This document shows, piece by piece, positions 24,641-32,504 of a stretch of 63,131 nucleotides of DNA (position 1 is the stretch's first letter; every line of letters starts with the position of its first letter). This DNA comes from Pseudonocardia sulfidoxydans NBRC 16205. Lineage in GTDB: Bacteria > Actinomycetota > Actinomycetes > Mycobacteriales > Pseudonocardiaceae. The position numbers were made by a program, and so were the translations under genes. Location of the stretch: contig NZ_BJVJ01000035.1 in the NCBI RefSeq assembly GCF_007989085.1, forward strand, positions 1 to 63,131. The letters run 5' to 3'. The notes beneath the pieces are model-generated. The model was not told the origin of the DNA and ran no database searches. It was given only the letters and a program-made list of their open reading frames with translations.

Positions 24641-25905
24641 CCGCCGGCGTCGGCCGCGCCCGTCGAAGACGTCGGCCGACCGTGGGGCTCTTCGGCCAGC
24701 TCGGGTCCGGCAACGTCGGCAACGACGCATCGATGCGGACCGTCGTCGACCATCTGCGGTCCCGCCATCCCACCGTCGACCTGAGGGTGATGACGACCGG
24801 GAACCACGAGGTCGCCGACCGCTACCGCGTCCGCGCGAGCCCGCTGCACGTCGTCGACGCGCTGCCGAGCAGGCCGCACGGCGCCGTCGGCATGCTGGTG
24901 CGCCTGTGGGGCAAGGCGGCCGACGTCGTCGCGACCGTCGTCTGGCTCGTCGGGCTCGACGTCGTGATCGTCCCCGGCATGGGGGTGCTGGAGGCCAGCG
25001 TCCCGATGTGGGCGTGGCAGTTCCCGTTCGCGCTGTTCACGATGTGCCTGGCGGCCCGGCTGCTCGGGGTCCAGGTCGCGCTGGTCGGGGTCGGGGCGCA
25101 GGCGGTGACGCAGCTCCCGCTGCGGTTCCTGCTCGTCCGCTCGGCCCGGACCGCCCGCTACCGGTCCTACCGCGACGAGCTGTCGCGGACCGCGATGCAC
25201 GACATGGGTGTCGACACCAGCAGCGACCCGGTCTTCTGCGACATGGTGTTCGCGCTGCCCGTGCCCGTCGGGGTGATGCCGACGCCGGGCTGCGTCGGTC
25301 TGGGCGTCATGGACTACCACGGCCGCAACGCCGCGACGGACCGTCGCCGCGACGCGGAGATCCACGCCTCGTACCTGATGATGCTGTCCCGCTTCGCGCT
25401 CCGGTTGATCGACTCCGGCCGGAGCCTGCGACTGTTCGTCGGGGACCGGGTCGACGTGGAGGTGGCCGAGCACCTGCTCCACGAGCTGCGGGCGGCCCGC
25501 CCCGGTCTCGCCGACGACCGCGCGGTGCTCGTCGCCGCCGACGACTTCGACGCGCTGATGACCGCGATGGCACAGGTGGAGATCGTCGTCGCGACCCGCT
25601 ACCACAACGTCGTCGCCGCGCTGAAGGTCGGGAAGCCGACGCTCTCCCTCGGGTACGCGCCGAAGAACGCGGCGATGATGGAGTCGTTCGGGCAGGGCCG
25701 GTTCGCGCTTGCCTTGGCCGGCGTCGACTTCGAGCAGCTCTGCGACCGGTTCGACGAGCTCGACGCCGACCGCTCCGCGGCGGCCCGCGCGATCGAGGAG
25801 TCCTCGGCGCGGTACCGGACCCGCGCCGAGGAACAGCTGGCCGACCTGTCCCGGCTCCTCGAGCGGCGCACCGGGTCGAGCCCGAGGCCCGGGGTGCCGG
25901 CGTGA
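24637..25905 (+). CDS. Polysaccharide pyruvyl transferase family protein
   Basis: A 422-residue protein from ATG 24637. PTVGLFGQLGSGNVGNDA is the opening strand and loop typical of the PS_pyruv_trans family (CsaB/WcaK), GVLEASVPMW and LGVQVALVGVGA follow, and the C-terminal half has VVATRYHNVVAALKVGKPTLSLGYAPKN, the most conserved family motif with its RxH. Such enzymes add ketal-linked pyruvate from phosphoenolpyruvate to sugars, making the polymer acidic. A short hydrophobic stretch near 100-150 suggests membrane association. Co-translated with the GT2 gene. Confidence 0.86.
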   Translation: MTAGVGRARRRRRPTVGLFGQLGSGNVGNDASMRTVVDHLRSRHPTVDLRVMTTGNHEVADRYRVRASPLHVVDALPSRPHGAVGMLVRLWGKAADVVATVVWLVGLDVVIVPGMGVLEASVPMWAWQFPFALFTMCLAARLLGVQVALVGVGAQAVTQLPLRFLLVRSARTARYRSYRDELSRTAMHDMGVDTSSDPVFCDMVFALPVPVGVMPTPGCVGLGVMDYHGRNAATDRRRDAEIHASYLMMLSRFALRLIDSGRSLRLFVGDRVDVEVAEHLLHELRAARPGLADDRAVLVAADDFDALMTAMAQVEIVVATRYHNVVAALKVGKPTLSLGYAPKNAAMMESFGQGRFALALAGVDFEQLCDRFDELDADRSAAARAIEESSARYRTRAEEQLADLSRLLERRTGSSPRPGVPA

Positions 25906-25933
25906 GCACCGTGCCGCCGTCGAGGACCTGCCC

Positions 25934-26515
25934 GTGACCGTGTCCGCCGCCGTGCGCTCGACCGCCCGGAGAGTCGTGACCCACCTGGTGAACTCGGCCT
26001 CCGACGTCGTCGGCGACGACATCCTGGGCCGCTGGGTGCGGCGCCGCGTGCTGTGTGCCGCGGGCGCGACGATCCCGGCGTCGAGCAGCTTCCACGGCGG
26101 CACCCACTTCAGTCGGCCCGCGCACCTCCGGGTCGGCGAGGGCTGCTTCGTCAACCGGCGCTGCTACTTCGACCTCGACGGCGTCGTCACGCTCGAGGAC
26201 GACGTCGTGATCGGTCACGGCGTGACGATTGTGACCTCCACCCACGAGCTGGGTCCGTCGACGCGGCGGGCGGGTGCCGTCACGCCCCGGCCCGTCACCG
26301 TGCGCCGCGGTGCGTGGCTGGGTGCGAACGCCACGGTGCTGCCCGGGGTCACGGTCGGCGCGGGTGCGGTCGTCGCGGCCGGGGCCGTGGTCACCGACGA
26401 CGTCACGCCGGACACGCTGGTGGCGGGGGTCCCGGCCCGGGCGGTCAGGCGACTCGCCCCGCCCGGCGCCGACGCCGCGGCCCGGGCCCGGTGGCGCGAG
26501 GAGCAGGTGGGCTGA
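25934..26515 (+). CDS. Hexapeptide-repeat O-acyltransferase
   Basis: A 193-residue left-handed beta-helix transferase. Repeats such as VGEGCFVNRRCYFD, VTLEDDVVIGHGVTIVTSTHEL and GAWLGANATVLPGVTVGAGAVVAAGAVV match the LbH family of maltose/galactoside-type acetyltransferases, with the catalytic His in STHEL. It should acetylate a sugar hydroxyl from acetyl-CoA. The start is GTG 25934 (GTG 25940 is an alternative). Its 3' end overlaps the convergent GT4 gene by 71 bp. It is the last gene of the plus-strand run. Confidence 0.87.
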   Translation: MTVSAAVRSTARRVVTHLVNSASDVVGDDILGRWVRRRVLCAAGATIPASSSFHGGTHFSRPAHLRVGEGCFVNRRCYFDLDGVVTLEDDVVIGHGVTIVTSTHELGPSTRRAGAVTPRPVTVRRGAWLGANATVLPGVTVGAGAVVAAGAVVTDDVTPDTLVAGVPARAVRRLAPPGADAAARARWREEQVG

Positions 26516-27740
26516 CGTCCGGGACGCCGTCGCCGACCGCGCGTGCGCCGGTGGCTGAGTCGTATCCGGCCAGGAGTGCGGCGAGCCCCGCCGTGGGCGA
26601 GAAGTCCCGCTCGTAACGGCGCCGGGCCGCGCGGCCCATCTCGGCGTTGCGTGCGGGCTCGACGATCCCGGTGATGCGGCGGGCCAGGTCGGCGGGGTCC
26701 GCGGGGGTGTGGAGGAGCCCGGTGACGTCCTCGTCGACGAGCTCGGTGAACGCCCCCGTCGCCGACGCGACGGGCGGGACGCCCGCGGCGAGCGCCTCGA
26801 CGACGACGAGCCCGAACGCCTCCTTCCAGACCGACGGCGCGACGACGGTGACGGCCTGCGCCGTGAGCTCCGCACACCGCTGGGCGGACTGGAGGCCGAG
26901 GACGCGGACGTCGGACCGGCCGGCGGCCCAGCGTTCGACGTCGGCCTGCATCGGCCCGGACCCGGCGACGACGAGCGGGAACCGTTCGCGCACGGCCGCG
27001 GGGACGAGGTCCCACGCCTGCACGAGCGTCCCGACGCCCTTCTCCCCGGTCAGCCGGCCGACGAACAGGACGTGTGCACCGGCGCCGTCGCGGCGGGCGG
27101 CGGGCTCCTCGACGAAGTTGTGCTTCACCGCGAGCCGCTCCCCCGGCACGCCGAGCTCGACCAGGGTGTCGCGCTGGGCGCCGGAGATGCAGAAGAAGCG
27201 GTCGACACCCTCGAGCAGGCGCCGGCGGTTGAACGCGGTCCCCGCGGCGACGGGGATGCTGGCGAGCCGGGACCCGCGGTAGCAGCCGTGGCGGACGGCG
27301 GGCAGCGGCAGGCCGCCCGCGCAGTCGGTGCAGACCTTCCCGTCGCGGTAGAAGCTGCCGACGGGGCAGAGCAGCGAGTAGTTGTGCAGCGTGGCGACGA
27401 CCGGGGTCCCGGTCGCCGTGCAGGCGTCGACGACCGACGGGCTGATCAGCGGGAACGTGCTGTGGATGTGGACGACGTCGGGGCGCTCGCGGCGCAGCAC
27501 CTGCTCGAGCGCGGTGCGCGCGGCCCGGCTGTAGGGCACGCGCAGCGGTACCGCGACCTTGGCGGGCACCGACATCGCGGCGATGTCGTCGCTGTGCCGC
27601 TCGAACATCGTGACGCGGTGCCCGGCCCGGCGCAGCAGGGCCGTCTCCTGGTCGACGACGCGGTCCTCACCGCTGGGCTGTTCGGTGCGGTAGCGGTTGT
27701 GGACGACGAGGACGTGGCGCGGCGCGCCGGTGACGGTCAT
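26445..27740 (-). CDS. GT4-family glycosyltransferase
   Basis: A 431-residue GT-B enzyme. HVLVVHNRYRTEQPSGEDRV opens the fold, HIHSTFPLISPSV and TLHNYSLLCP follow, and the donor domain has VLFVGRLTGEKGV and PSVWKEAFGLVVVEALAAG, the latter giving the EX7E motif of family 4. A four-cysteine patch (CPVGSFYRDGKVCTDC and a later C) could bind zinc and is often seen in related polysaccharide enzymes. The C-terminus is basic and disordered. It is the last gene of the ten-gene minus-strand run, overlapping the preceding ligase-like gene by ATGA. Confidence 0.88.
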   Translation of the reverse strand: MTVTGAPRHVLVVHNRYRTEQPSGEDRVVDQETALLRRAGHRVTMFERHSDDIAAMSVPAKVAVPLRVPYSRAARTALEQVLRRERPDVVHIHSTFPLISPSVVDACTATGTPVVATLHNYSLLCPVGSFYRDGKVCTDCAGGLPLPAVRHGCYRGSRLASIPVAAGTAFNRRRLLEGVDRFFCISGAQRDTLVELGVPGERLAVKHNFVEEPAARRDGAGAHVLFVGRLTGEKGVGTLVQAWDLVPAAVRERFPLVVAGSGPMQADVERWAAGRSDVRVLGLQSAQRCAELTAQAVTVVAPSVWKEAFGLVVVEALAAGVPPVASATGAFTELVDEDVTGLLHTPADPADLARRITGIVEPARNAEMGRAARRRYERDFSPTAGLAALLAGYDSATGARAVGDGVPDVSPPAPRATGPGPRRRRRAGRVA

Positions 27741-28972
27741 CGGCCCTCCGCGGGCAGGGCGTCGGTCGCAGGGGTGCGCCGGTACACCAGCAACGACGCC
27801 GCGACCGCCATGTTCAGCAGGTACGGGGACGCGTCACCGAGGCCGACCTCGGTGTAGGAGGCGACGAGCCCGTACACGAGGATGAACACGGCGCAGGTGC
27901 GTGCCGGCGACGGCGGGCGCAGGAACGCGACGCAGAGCATCGTCACCAGCATCGCGGCGACCAGCACGATGCCGATCAGGCCCTGCTCGTTGAACACGGC
28001 GAGCCAGGCGTTGTCGATCGGCAGGCCGCCGAACGACTTGTCGGTCAGGCCGACCCCGAGCAGCTGCTCGTCGAGGGTGCGCGGCTTCGCCAGGAGCGGC
28101 CCCCACACCTTCGCGCGGCCGGTGAGGCTGGCGAGCTGGTCGGCGTCCTGGCCGCGTTGGAGCCATTCGATGATGACGCCGCTGAACAGCAGCGCCACGA
28201 CACCTGCGGCGACGACACCGCCGGAGAAGACCTGCCGTGCGCGCTTGCTGGTGAAGGCGACGCTGAGCCCGGCGACGGCGAGGCCGACCGCGAGACCCAG
28301 CAGTGAGGTGCGGGTGTGGCTGAGCAGGACCAGTCCGAATGCCGGGATCGCGACGCAGGCCGCGAGCCTGCCGGGGACGGCGCGCTCGATCCACAGCAGC
28401 AGGCACAGCCCGATCGTGATCGCCCCGTACATGCCGACCTGGGGCGCGGGGATGGGCCAGATCGCGCCGACGAGCCGGCCGTCGGGGCCCGAGAACGCCG
28501 AGCCCGGCGAGATGACCAGACCGAGCAGCACCGACCCGAGGACGACCGCGAGCGCCCGCAGGTGGTAGCCGACGAACCGCAGGTCACCACGCCACCACGG
28601 GGTGAGCAGCCACAGTGTCGTGACGAACAGCGTGAGGCGGAAGCACCGGAACAGGGCGCCGTAGCCGGCCTCCAGCCGCAGGCTCGACACGACGCTGACG
28701 ACGAGGATCAGCGTCAGGAACAGCAGGTAGGCACTGGGCCGGATCCGGATCCGTGGGTTGAGCATCAGCGCCAGGCCCAGGGCCAGGGCCAGCGCCGCCA
28801 TGGTGACGACCTGGCCGACCTGGCGCGGGAACGGGATGATCTGCGCGACCGTCGTGAAGCCGAGGGTGTTGAGCACCATCAGTGCCCAGACGGCGCCGAC
28901 GAGGCGCGGCACCGGAGGCTCGGTGGCGACGGACCCGGACGCGGACGCCGGCGCGGTGGTGGGGGCGATCAT
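27737..28972 (-). CDS. O-antigen ligase/polymerase-like membrane protein (Wzy/WaaL family)
   Basis: A 411-residue protein with ten to twelve hydrophobic helices. LLSHTRTSLLGLAVGLAVAGLS is the conserved region (SxTRxS) of the O-antigen ligase family, followed by a large loop with GVGLTDKSFGGLPIDNAWLAVFNEQG, matching the typical HNxYL-like region. This is the second Wzy/WaaL-like protein of the locus, after 449-2572, and lacks the Wzz-like module. It may be the polymerase for the right block or a ligase that attaches the polymer. The start ATG at 28972 lies 3 bp after the beta-helix stop. Confidence 0.84.
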   Translation of the reverse strand: MIAPTTAPASASGSVATEPPVPRLVGAVWALMVLNTLGFTTVAQIIPFPRQVGQVVTMAALALALGLALMLNPRIRIRPSAYLLFLTLILVVSVVSSLRLEAGYGALFRCFRLTLFVTTLWLLTPWWRGDLRFVGYHLRALAVVLGSVLLGLVISPGSAFSGPDGRLVGAIWPIPAPQVGMYGAITIGLCLLLWIERAVPGRLAACVAIPAFGLVLLSHTRTSLLGLAVGLAVAGLSVAFTSKRARQVFSGGVVAAGVVALLFSGVIIEWLQRGQDADQLASLTGRAKVWGPLLAKPRTLDEQLLGVGLTDKSFGGLPIDNAWLAVFNEQGLIGIVLVAAMLVTMLCVAFLRPPSPARTCAVFILVYGLVASYTEVGLGDASPYLLNMAVAASLLVYRRTPATDALPAEGR

Positions 28973-28974
28973 CG

Positions 28975-30522
28975 TCAGCACCCCGCGGCGGTGTCGGGGG
29001 TGAACGTGCTGCCCTGGTCGCGCGGGTCGGGCCCGCCCTGCCACTGCGTGACCGACTCCGTCTTGTCGACGGCGGCCACCACGAAGGTCCACGAACCCTG
29101 GTAGGTGTTGGACCGCCAGCCGACGTTCTGGGTGGTGCTGATGGCCGTCTGGATCACCTCGCCGTGGTAGGGCGACCAGTCGGGGTAGGTGCCGTAGTTG
29201 GCGAGGACCGCCATCCGCGACGCGTAGCCCGGTGCGCAGCCGATGACGGCGGTGTCGGCGACGAAGGTGTTGTCGTGGACGTCGACGTTCTGGGTCTTCC
29301 AGCGGCAGTCGCCGTAGAGGGGCGGGGTGGCGATCCCCGGCTGGACGCACTTCTCGACGTCCGGGACCAGCAGCGTGCACACGCCGGTCGAGGTGTTGGC
29401 GGGGCTGTTGCAGAAGCGGTCCGAGTTCTCCCAGGCCGTGATGCCCGACCAGTTGTCCTCGAAGCGGTTCCCGTAGATGTCGATCTTGTCGGTGCGTGCG
29501 GGGATCCGCGGCTCGCCGCCCGACTCGCTCAGGTACACCGCGCCGATCGGGAAGGAGTCCTGCTGGTCCGCCTTCTCCTTGCCCGCGACCATGGCGTTCC
29601 TGCGGATCAGGTTGTCGCGCAGCACCAGGTTGTAGCTCGTCTCGTAGAACAACGCCTCGCTGTCGTTGTTCTCGACGAGGTTGCCCTCGATGAGGAAGTC
29701 GTTGTTGTTCGTGTCGGCCCAGATGCCGGGCCCGCGGTTGTCGTGGATCCAGTTGCCGCGCACGTCGGCGCCGTTGACCGACCAGAACTTCATGCCGCCG
29801 CTGCACCCGCAGCCGGGGACCTTGTGCTCCCAGTCCTGGGTGTTGTTGCCGGTGATCTCGTTGCCCTCGACGACCATCCCGGTGATGCCGTTGCCGGGCT
29901 GGTAGGCGTTGAGGCCGTACTGGCCGTTGTTGCGCAGGCAGTTGCCGCGGACCTGCTGGCGGGCCCCGGCCATCAGGCCGGCGCCCTGGTTGTCCTCGAT
30001 CGTGTTGGCGACGATCGTCCAGCCGTTGCCCGAGTCGTGGTTGACGACGCCCTGGTCCTGCGGCGGGTTGAAGCCGCGGATGGTCAAGTGGCTGATCGTC
30101 ACGTTCTCGGCGGTCTCGACGAACGCGTAGTTGTTGAGGCCCTTGCCGTCGACGATCGCGCCCGGGGCACCGGTGAAGACGTCGCCGGTCTTGGGGGCGA
30201 CCTGGTCGTACTCGTGCGTGCCGAGCGTGTGCACGCCCGCGGCGAGCCAGAACGTCGTCCCGGGCGGGCTGGCGTCGGTCTTCGCGACGAGGTCGCCGGG
30301 GACGGCCGGGTCGATGACGACGGCTCCCGGTGGGGCGCCGGCCGGGCCCGGTTCCGTCCGCCCGCACACGGCCGCGGGGATACCGCTCGGGAGTGCGGAC
30401 GCACTCGTCGCGACGGTGCCGCCCTGGTCGGGGACGGCCGTGGGCGCGCTGCTGCACGCCGCGACGACGAGGAGGGCGAGGGCGAGCAGCGCAGCTGCTG
30501 CGACGCTGCGCGGTCGGGTCAT
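28975..30522 (-). CDS. Right-handed beta-helix lipoprotein
   Basis: A 515-residue protein. The lipobox LVVAAC puts the lipidated cysteine at position 23. After a short linker come PPGTTFWLAAGVHTLG and about ten parallel beta-helix coils with repeating NVTISHLTIRGF, GWTIVANTIEDNQG, VVEGNEITGNN, ADVRGNWIHDNRGPGIW and FLIEGNLVENN units. Eight or more cysteines (CGCSGG, FCNSP, VCTLL and others) suggest disulfides outside the cell. Family members include C5-epimerases, lyases and glycoside hydrolases. Being in one operon with a heparinase suggests that it acts on the same polymer at the surface. Starts with ATG 30522 overlapping the heparinase stop. Confidence 0.86.
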   Translation of the reverse strand: MTRPRSVAAAALLALALLVVAACSSAPTAVPDQGGTVATSASALPSGIPAAVCGRTEPGPAGAPPGAVVIDPAVPGDLVAKTDASPPGTTFWLAAGVHTLGTHEYDQVAPKTGDVFTGAPGAIVDGKGLNNYAFVETAENVTISHLTIRGFNPPQDQGVVNHDSGNGWTIVANTIEDNQGAGLMAGARQQVRGNCLRNNGQYGLNAYQPGNGITGMVVEGNEITGNNTQDWEHKVPGCGCSGGMKFWSVNGADVRGNWIHDNRGPGIWADTNNNDFLIEGNLVENNDSEALFYETSYNLVLRDNLIRRNAMVAGKEKADQQDSFPIGAVYLSESGGEPRIPARTDKIDIYGNRFEDNWSGITAWENSDRFCNSPANTSTGVCTLLVPDVEKCVQPGIATPPLYGDCRWKTQNVDVHDNTFVADTAVIGCAPGYASRMAVLANYGTYPDWSPYHGEVIQTAISTTQNVGWRSNTYQGSWTFVVAAVDKTESVTQWQGGPDPRDQGSTFTPDTAAGC

Positions 30523-32504
30523 CCGGTACCACTCCCGGGGGTCGGGTCGTCGAGGCTCAGGACGGTGTCGAGGCCGTGGGTGGCGCCGCAGCGGCCGTGG
30601 CCGACGAGTGTGACGGCAGGTTGCCTGCGGCCGAAACCGGCTGAGTACCAGCCGAGCGGCGGCCGGGTCTCGGCGCGGTGGGCCGACCAGGTCAGGGACG
30701 GGGGCAGCGTGAGCCGTCCGCGGACGGTGCGGCCGTCGTCGCCGCGCCACGAGAGCTCGGCGACGGCACCGGTCAGGTCGACCTCGACGGCCGGTCCGAG
30801 GTGGAACGCCAGCCGGCAGTCCTGGGCGGCGCCGGTGACCTCGTCGACGATGCGGAGCGTGCCGTCGGCAGCCAGCGCGACGGTGCGGCGGTGGGTACCG
30901 GAGCCGTCGCGAGTGCGGTAGCCGTCGTGCTCTCCGACCCAGCGGGCCGTACCACCGTGCGGGGTGTCGAGGTCGACGAGCCGGCTGCGGGCGTGGCGGA
31001 CCCACAGGAACGGTCCACCGGACCGCGACTGGTCGCGCCCGGCCAGCTCCAGGGTGTTGTGCCCGATCGTCGATCGGAAGTAGCCCCGCCAGGCGGGTTC
31101 GCCGTGGTAGCAGTAGGTGCCGGGGTCGGCGAGGACGTCGACGCCGTCGTGGCGGACCTCGACCGACAGCGCGTCGGCGTGGGCGTGCGCGGCGATCGCG
31201 AGGAAGCCGTGCGGGCCCGCGTCGCAGCGCACCCACACCTCGCCGGTCGGCGCCGCCGCCCGCAGCACCGTCATGCCCGCGTCGGCGAGCTGGACCGGGC
31301 GTGACCACGGCCGCTGTCCCGGCACGACGCCCGGGCGCGCGAGCGCGGCCAGCGCGGCGGTCCGGACGTCGGTCCCGCCCGTCGCGGGCCACCAGTCGCA
31401 CGCGCCGAACAGGGCCGCACCGGTCGCCAGCAGCCCGCCCCAGCGATCGACGCCCGCCCCGTCGAGAACCAGCCCGTGCCCGTCGTCGGCGTCGCCCTGC
31501 CGCGGCGGCCGGAGCCGGGCGTCGACGACGGCGGCGAGCGCGTCGGTCATGCGGCGCAACGTCTCCCACAGTGCAGGCGGCACGGCGGAGCCCGCGGCGT
31601 CGGCCTCGGCGGCCGCTGCGAGGCCCAGCTCCAGGACCAGGCCGTGGTACTCGCTGGCCAGTTCGCGGTTGAGCCCGGACCCGAAGGTGTTGGCGGCGAG
31701 GTGGTGCTCGAGCGCGCGCATCGCGTCGGCGCCCCAGCCACGGGACCCGGCGAACCACGGGAACGCCGCCGACGCCACGACCTGCCCGGCGAGCTCGGCG
31801 ATGACGTGGTTGTTGGCCGACGACCCGCGGCTCGGGAACGCGGCCAGCCAGCTCTGGTGCGCGCCGACCTGCTCGACGGCGACCGGGTTCTGCTCGAACA
31901 GCGCCGCGGCGCCGCCCCAGCCGTGCAGCAGCCGGCGCGCCCACACCCAGCTCAGCAGCCGGATGCCCAGCTCGATGCCGCTGAGCCAGTGCGGGCCGCG
32001 CATCGGCGGGTTCGCGGCCCACCACGACTTGAGGTGGTCGGCGACGCGGTGGGCGTACCTGTCGTCACCGGTGACCGCGTACGCGGCCGCGAGGACCGTC
32101 AGGTGCTGGTGGCGGGAGGGCTCCCAGATCTGCTTGATGTCGCCGACGGCGTCCTCGTCGCGGTAGGGCACGTCGAAGGCGTAGACGTCGGCCGGGGCGC
32201 GGCGACCGGTCTTCGGGTCGGCCGACCAGTCGGGCAGCTCCATGTCGTCGCGGACGACGCCGAAGAACTCCGCCCGGCCGGCCATCAGCTCGTCGGCCGT
32301 CGCGACCAGCGCCCCGACGACACCGGCGGGCAGGTCGTCGAACGTGCCCGCCGGCAGCGGCGCGGGAGCCCGGCGGCTCCCGAGCGGGACCGGTACCGGG
32401 AACGACGTGCGGAACCGCCGGACGCGGGCGGCCGTGACCGCCCGGCCCGCGATCTCCGCGGGTCCCATGCGGGACAGCCGCCGCAGGTACCAGCCCGGAC
32501 CCAT
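30519..32504 (-). CDS. Heparinase II/III family protein
   Basis: A 661-residue protein. The N-terminal half (about 100-380) is the alpha/alpha toroid with WEPSRHQHL, PMRGPHWLSGIELGIRLLSW and SSANNHVIAELAG, the last containing the Asn-His pair typical of heparinase II/III and alginate lyases of family PL12/15/17. The C-terminal half is beta-sandwich, with AHAHADALSVEV and DPGTYCYHGEPAWRGYFRST, carrying the catalytic-region Tyr/His. No signal peptide is visible, so it may act inside or be released otherwise; that is unusual for a lyase. Homologues sit next to bi-domain oxidoreductases in many exopolysaccharide loci. It would cleave or trim uronate-containing chains. Overlaps the neighbours on both sides. 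Confidence 0.87.
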   Translation of the reverse strand: MGPGWYLRRLSRMGPAEIAGRAVTAARVRRFRTSFPVPVPLGSRRAPAPLPAGTFDDLPAGVVGALVATADELMAGRAEFFGVVRDDMELPDWSADPKTGRRAPADVYAFDVPYRDEDAVGDIKQIWEPSRHQHLTVLAAAYAVTGDDRYAHRVADHLKSWWAANPPMRGPHWLSGIELGIRLLSWVWARRLLHGWGGAAALFEQNPVAVEQVGAHQSWLAAFPSRGSSANNHVIAELAGQVVASAAFPWFAGSRGWGADAMRALEHHLAANTFGSGLNRELASEYHGLVLELGLAAAAEADAAGSAVPPALWETLRRMTDALAAVVDARLRPPRQGDADDGHGLVLDGAGVDRWGGLLATGAALFGACDWWPATGGTDVRTAALAALARPGVVPGQRPWSRPVQLADAGMTVLRAAAPTGEVWVRCDAGPHGFLAIAAHAHADALSVEVRHDGVDVLADPGTYCYHGEPAWRGYFRSTIGHNTLELAGRDQSRSGGPFLWVRHARSRLVDLDTPHGGTARWVGEHDGYRTRDGSGTHRRTVALAADGTLRIVDEVTGAAQDCRLAFHLGPAVEVDLTGAVAELSWRGDDGRTVRGRLTLPPSLTWSAHRAETRPPLGWYSAGFGRRQPAVTLVGHGRCGATHGLDTVLSLDDPTPGSGTG

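Noticed and set aside
28973..30532. Minus-strand frame that would fuse the beta-helix region to the ligase-like protein
   Set aside because: In that frame the region is Arg/Pro/His-rich; the other frame has a lipobox and beta-helix repeats, and the genes are separated by a stop.
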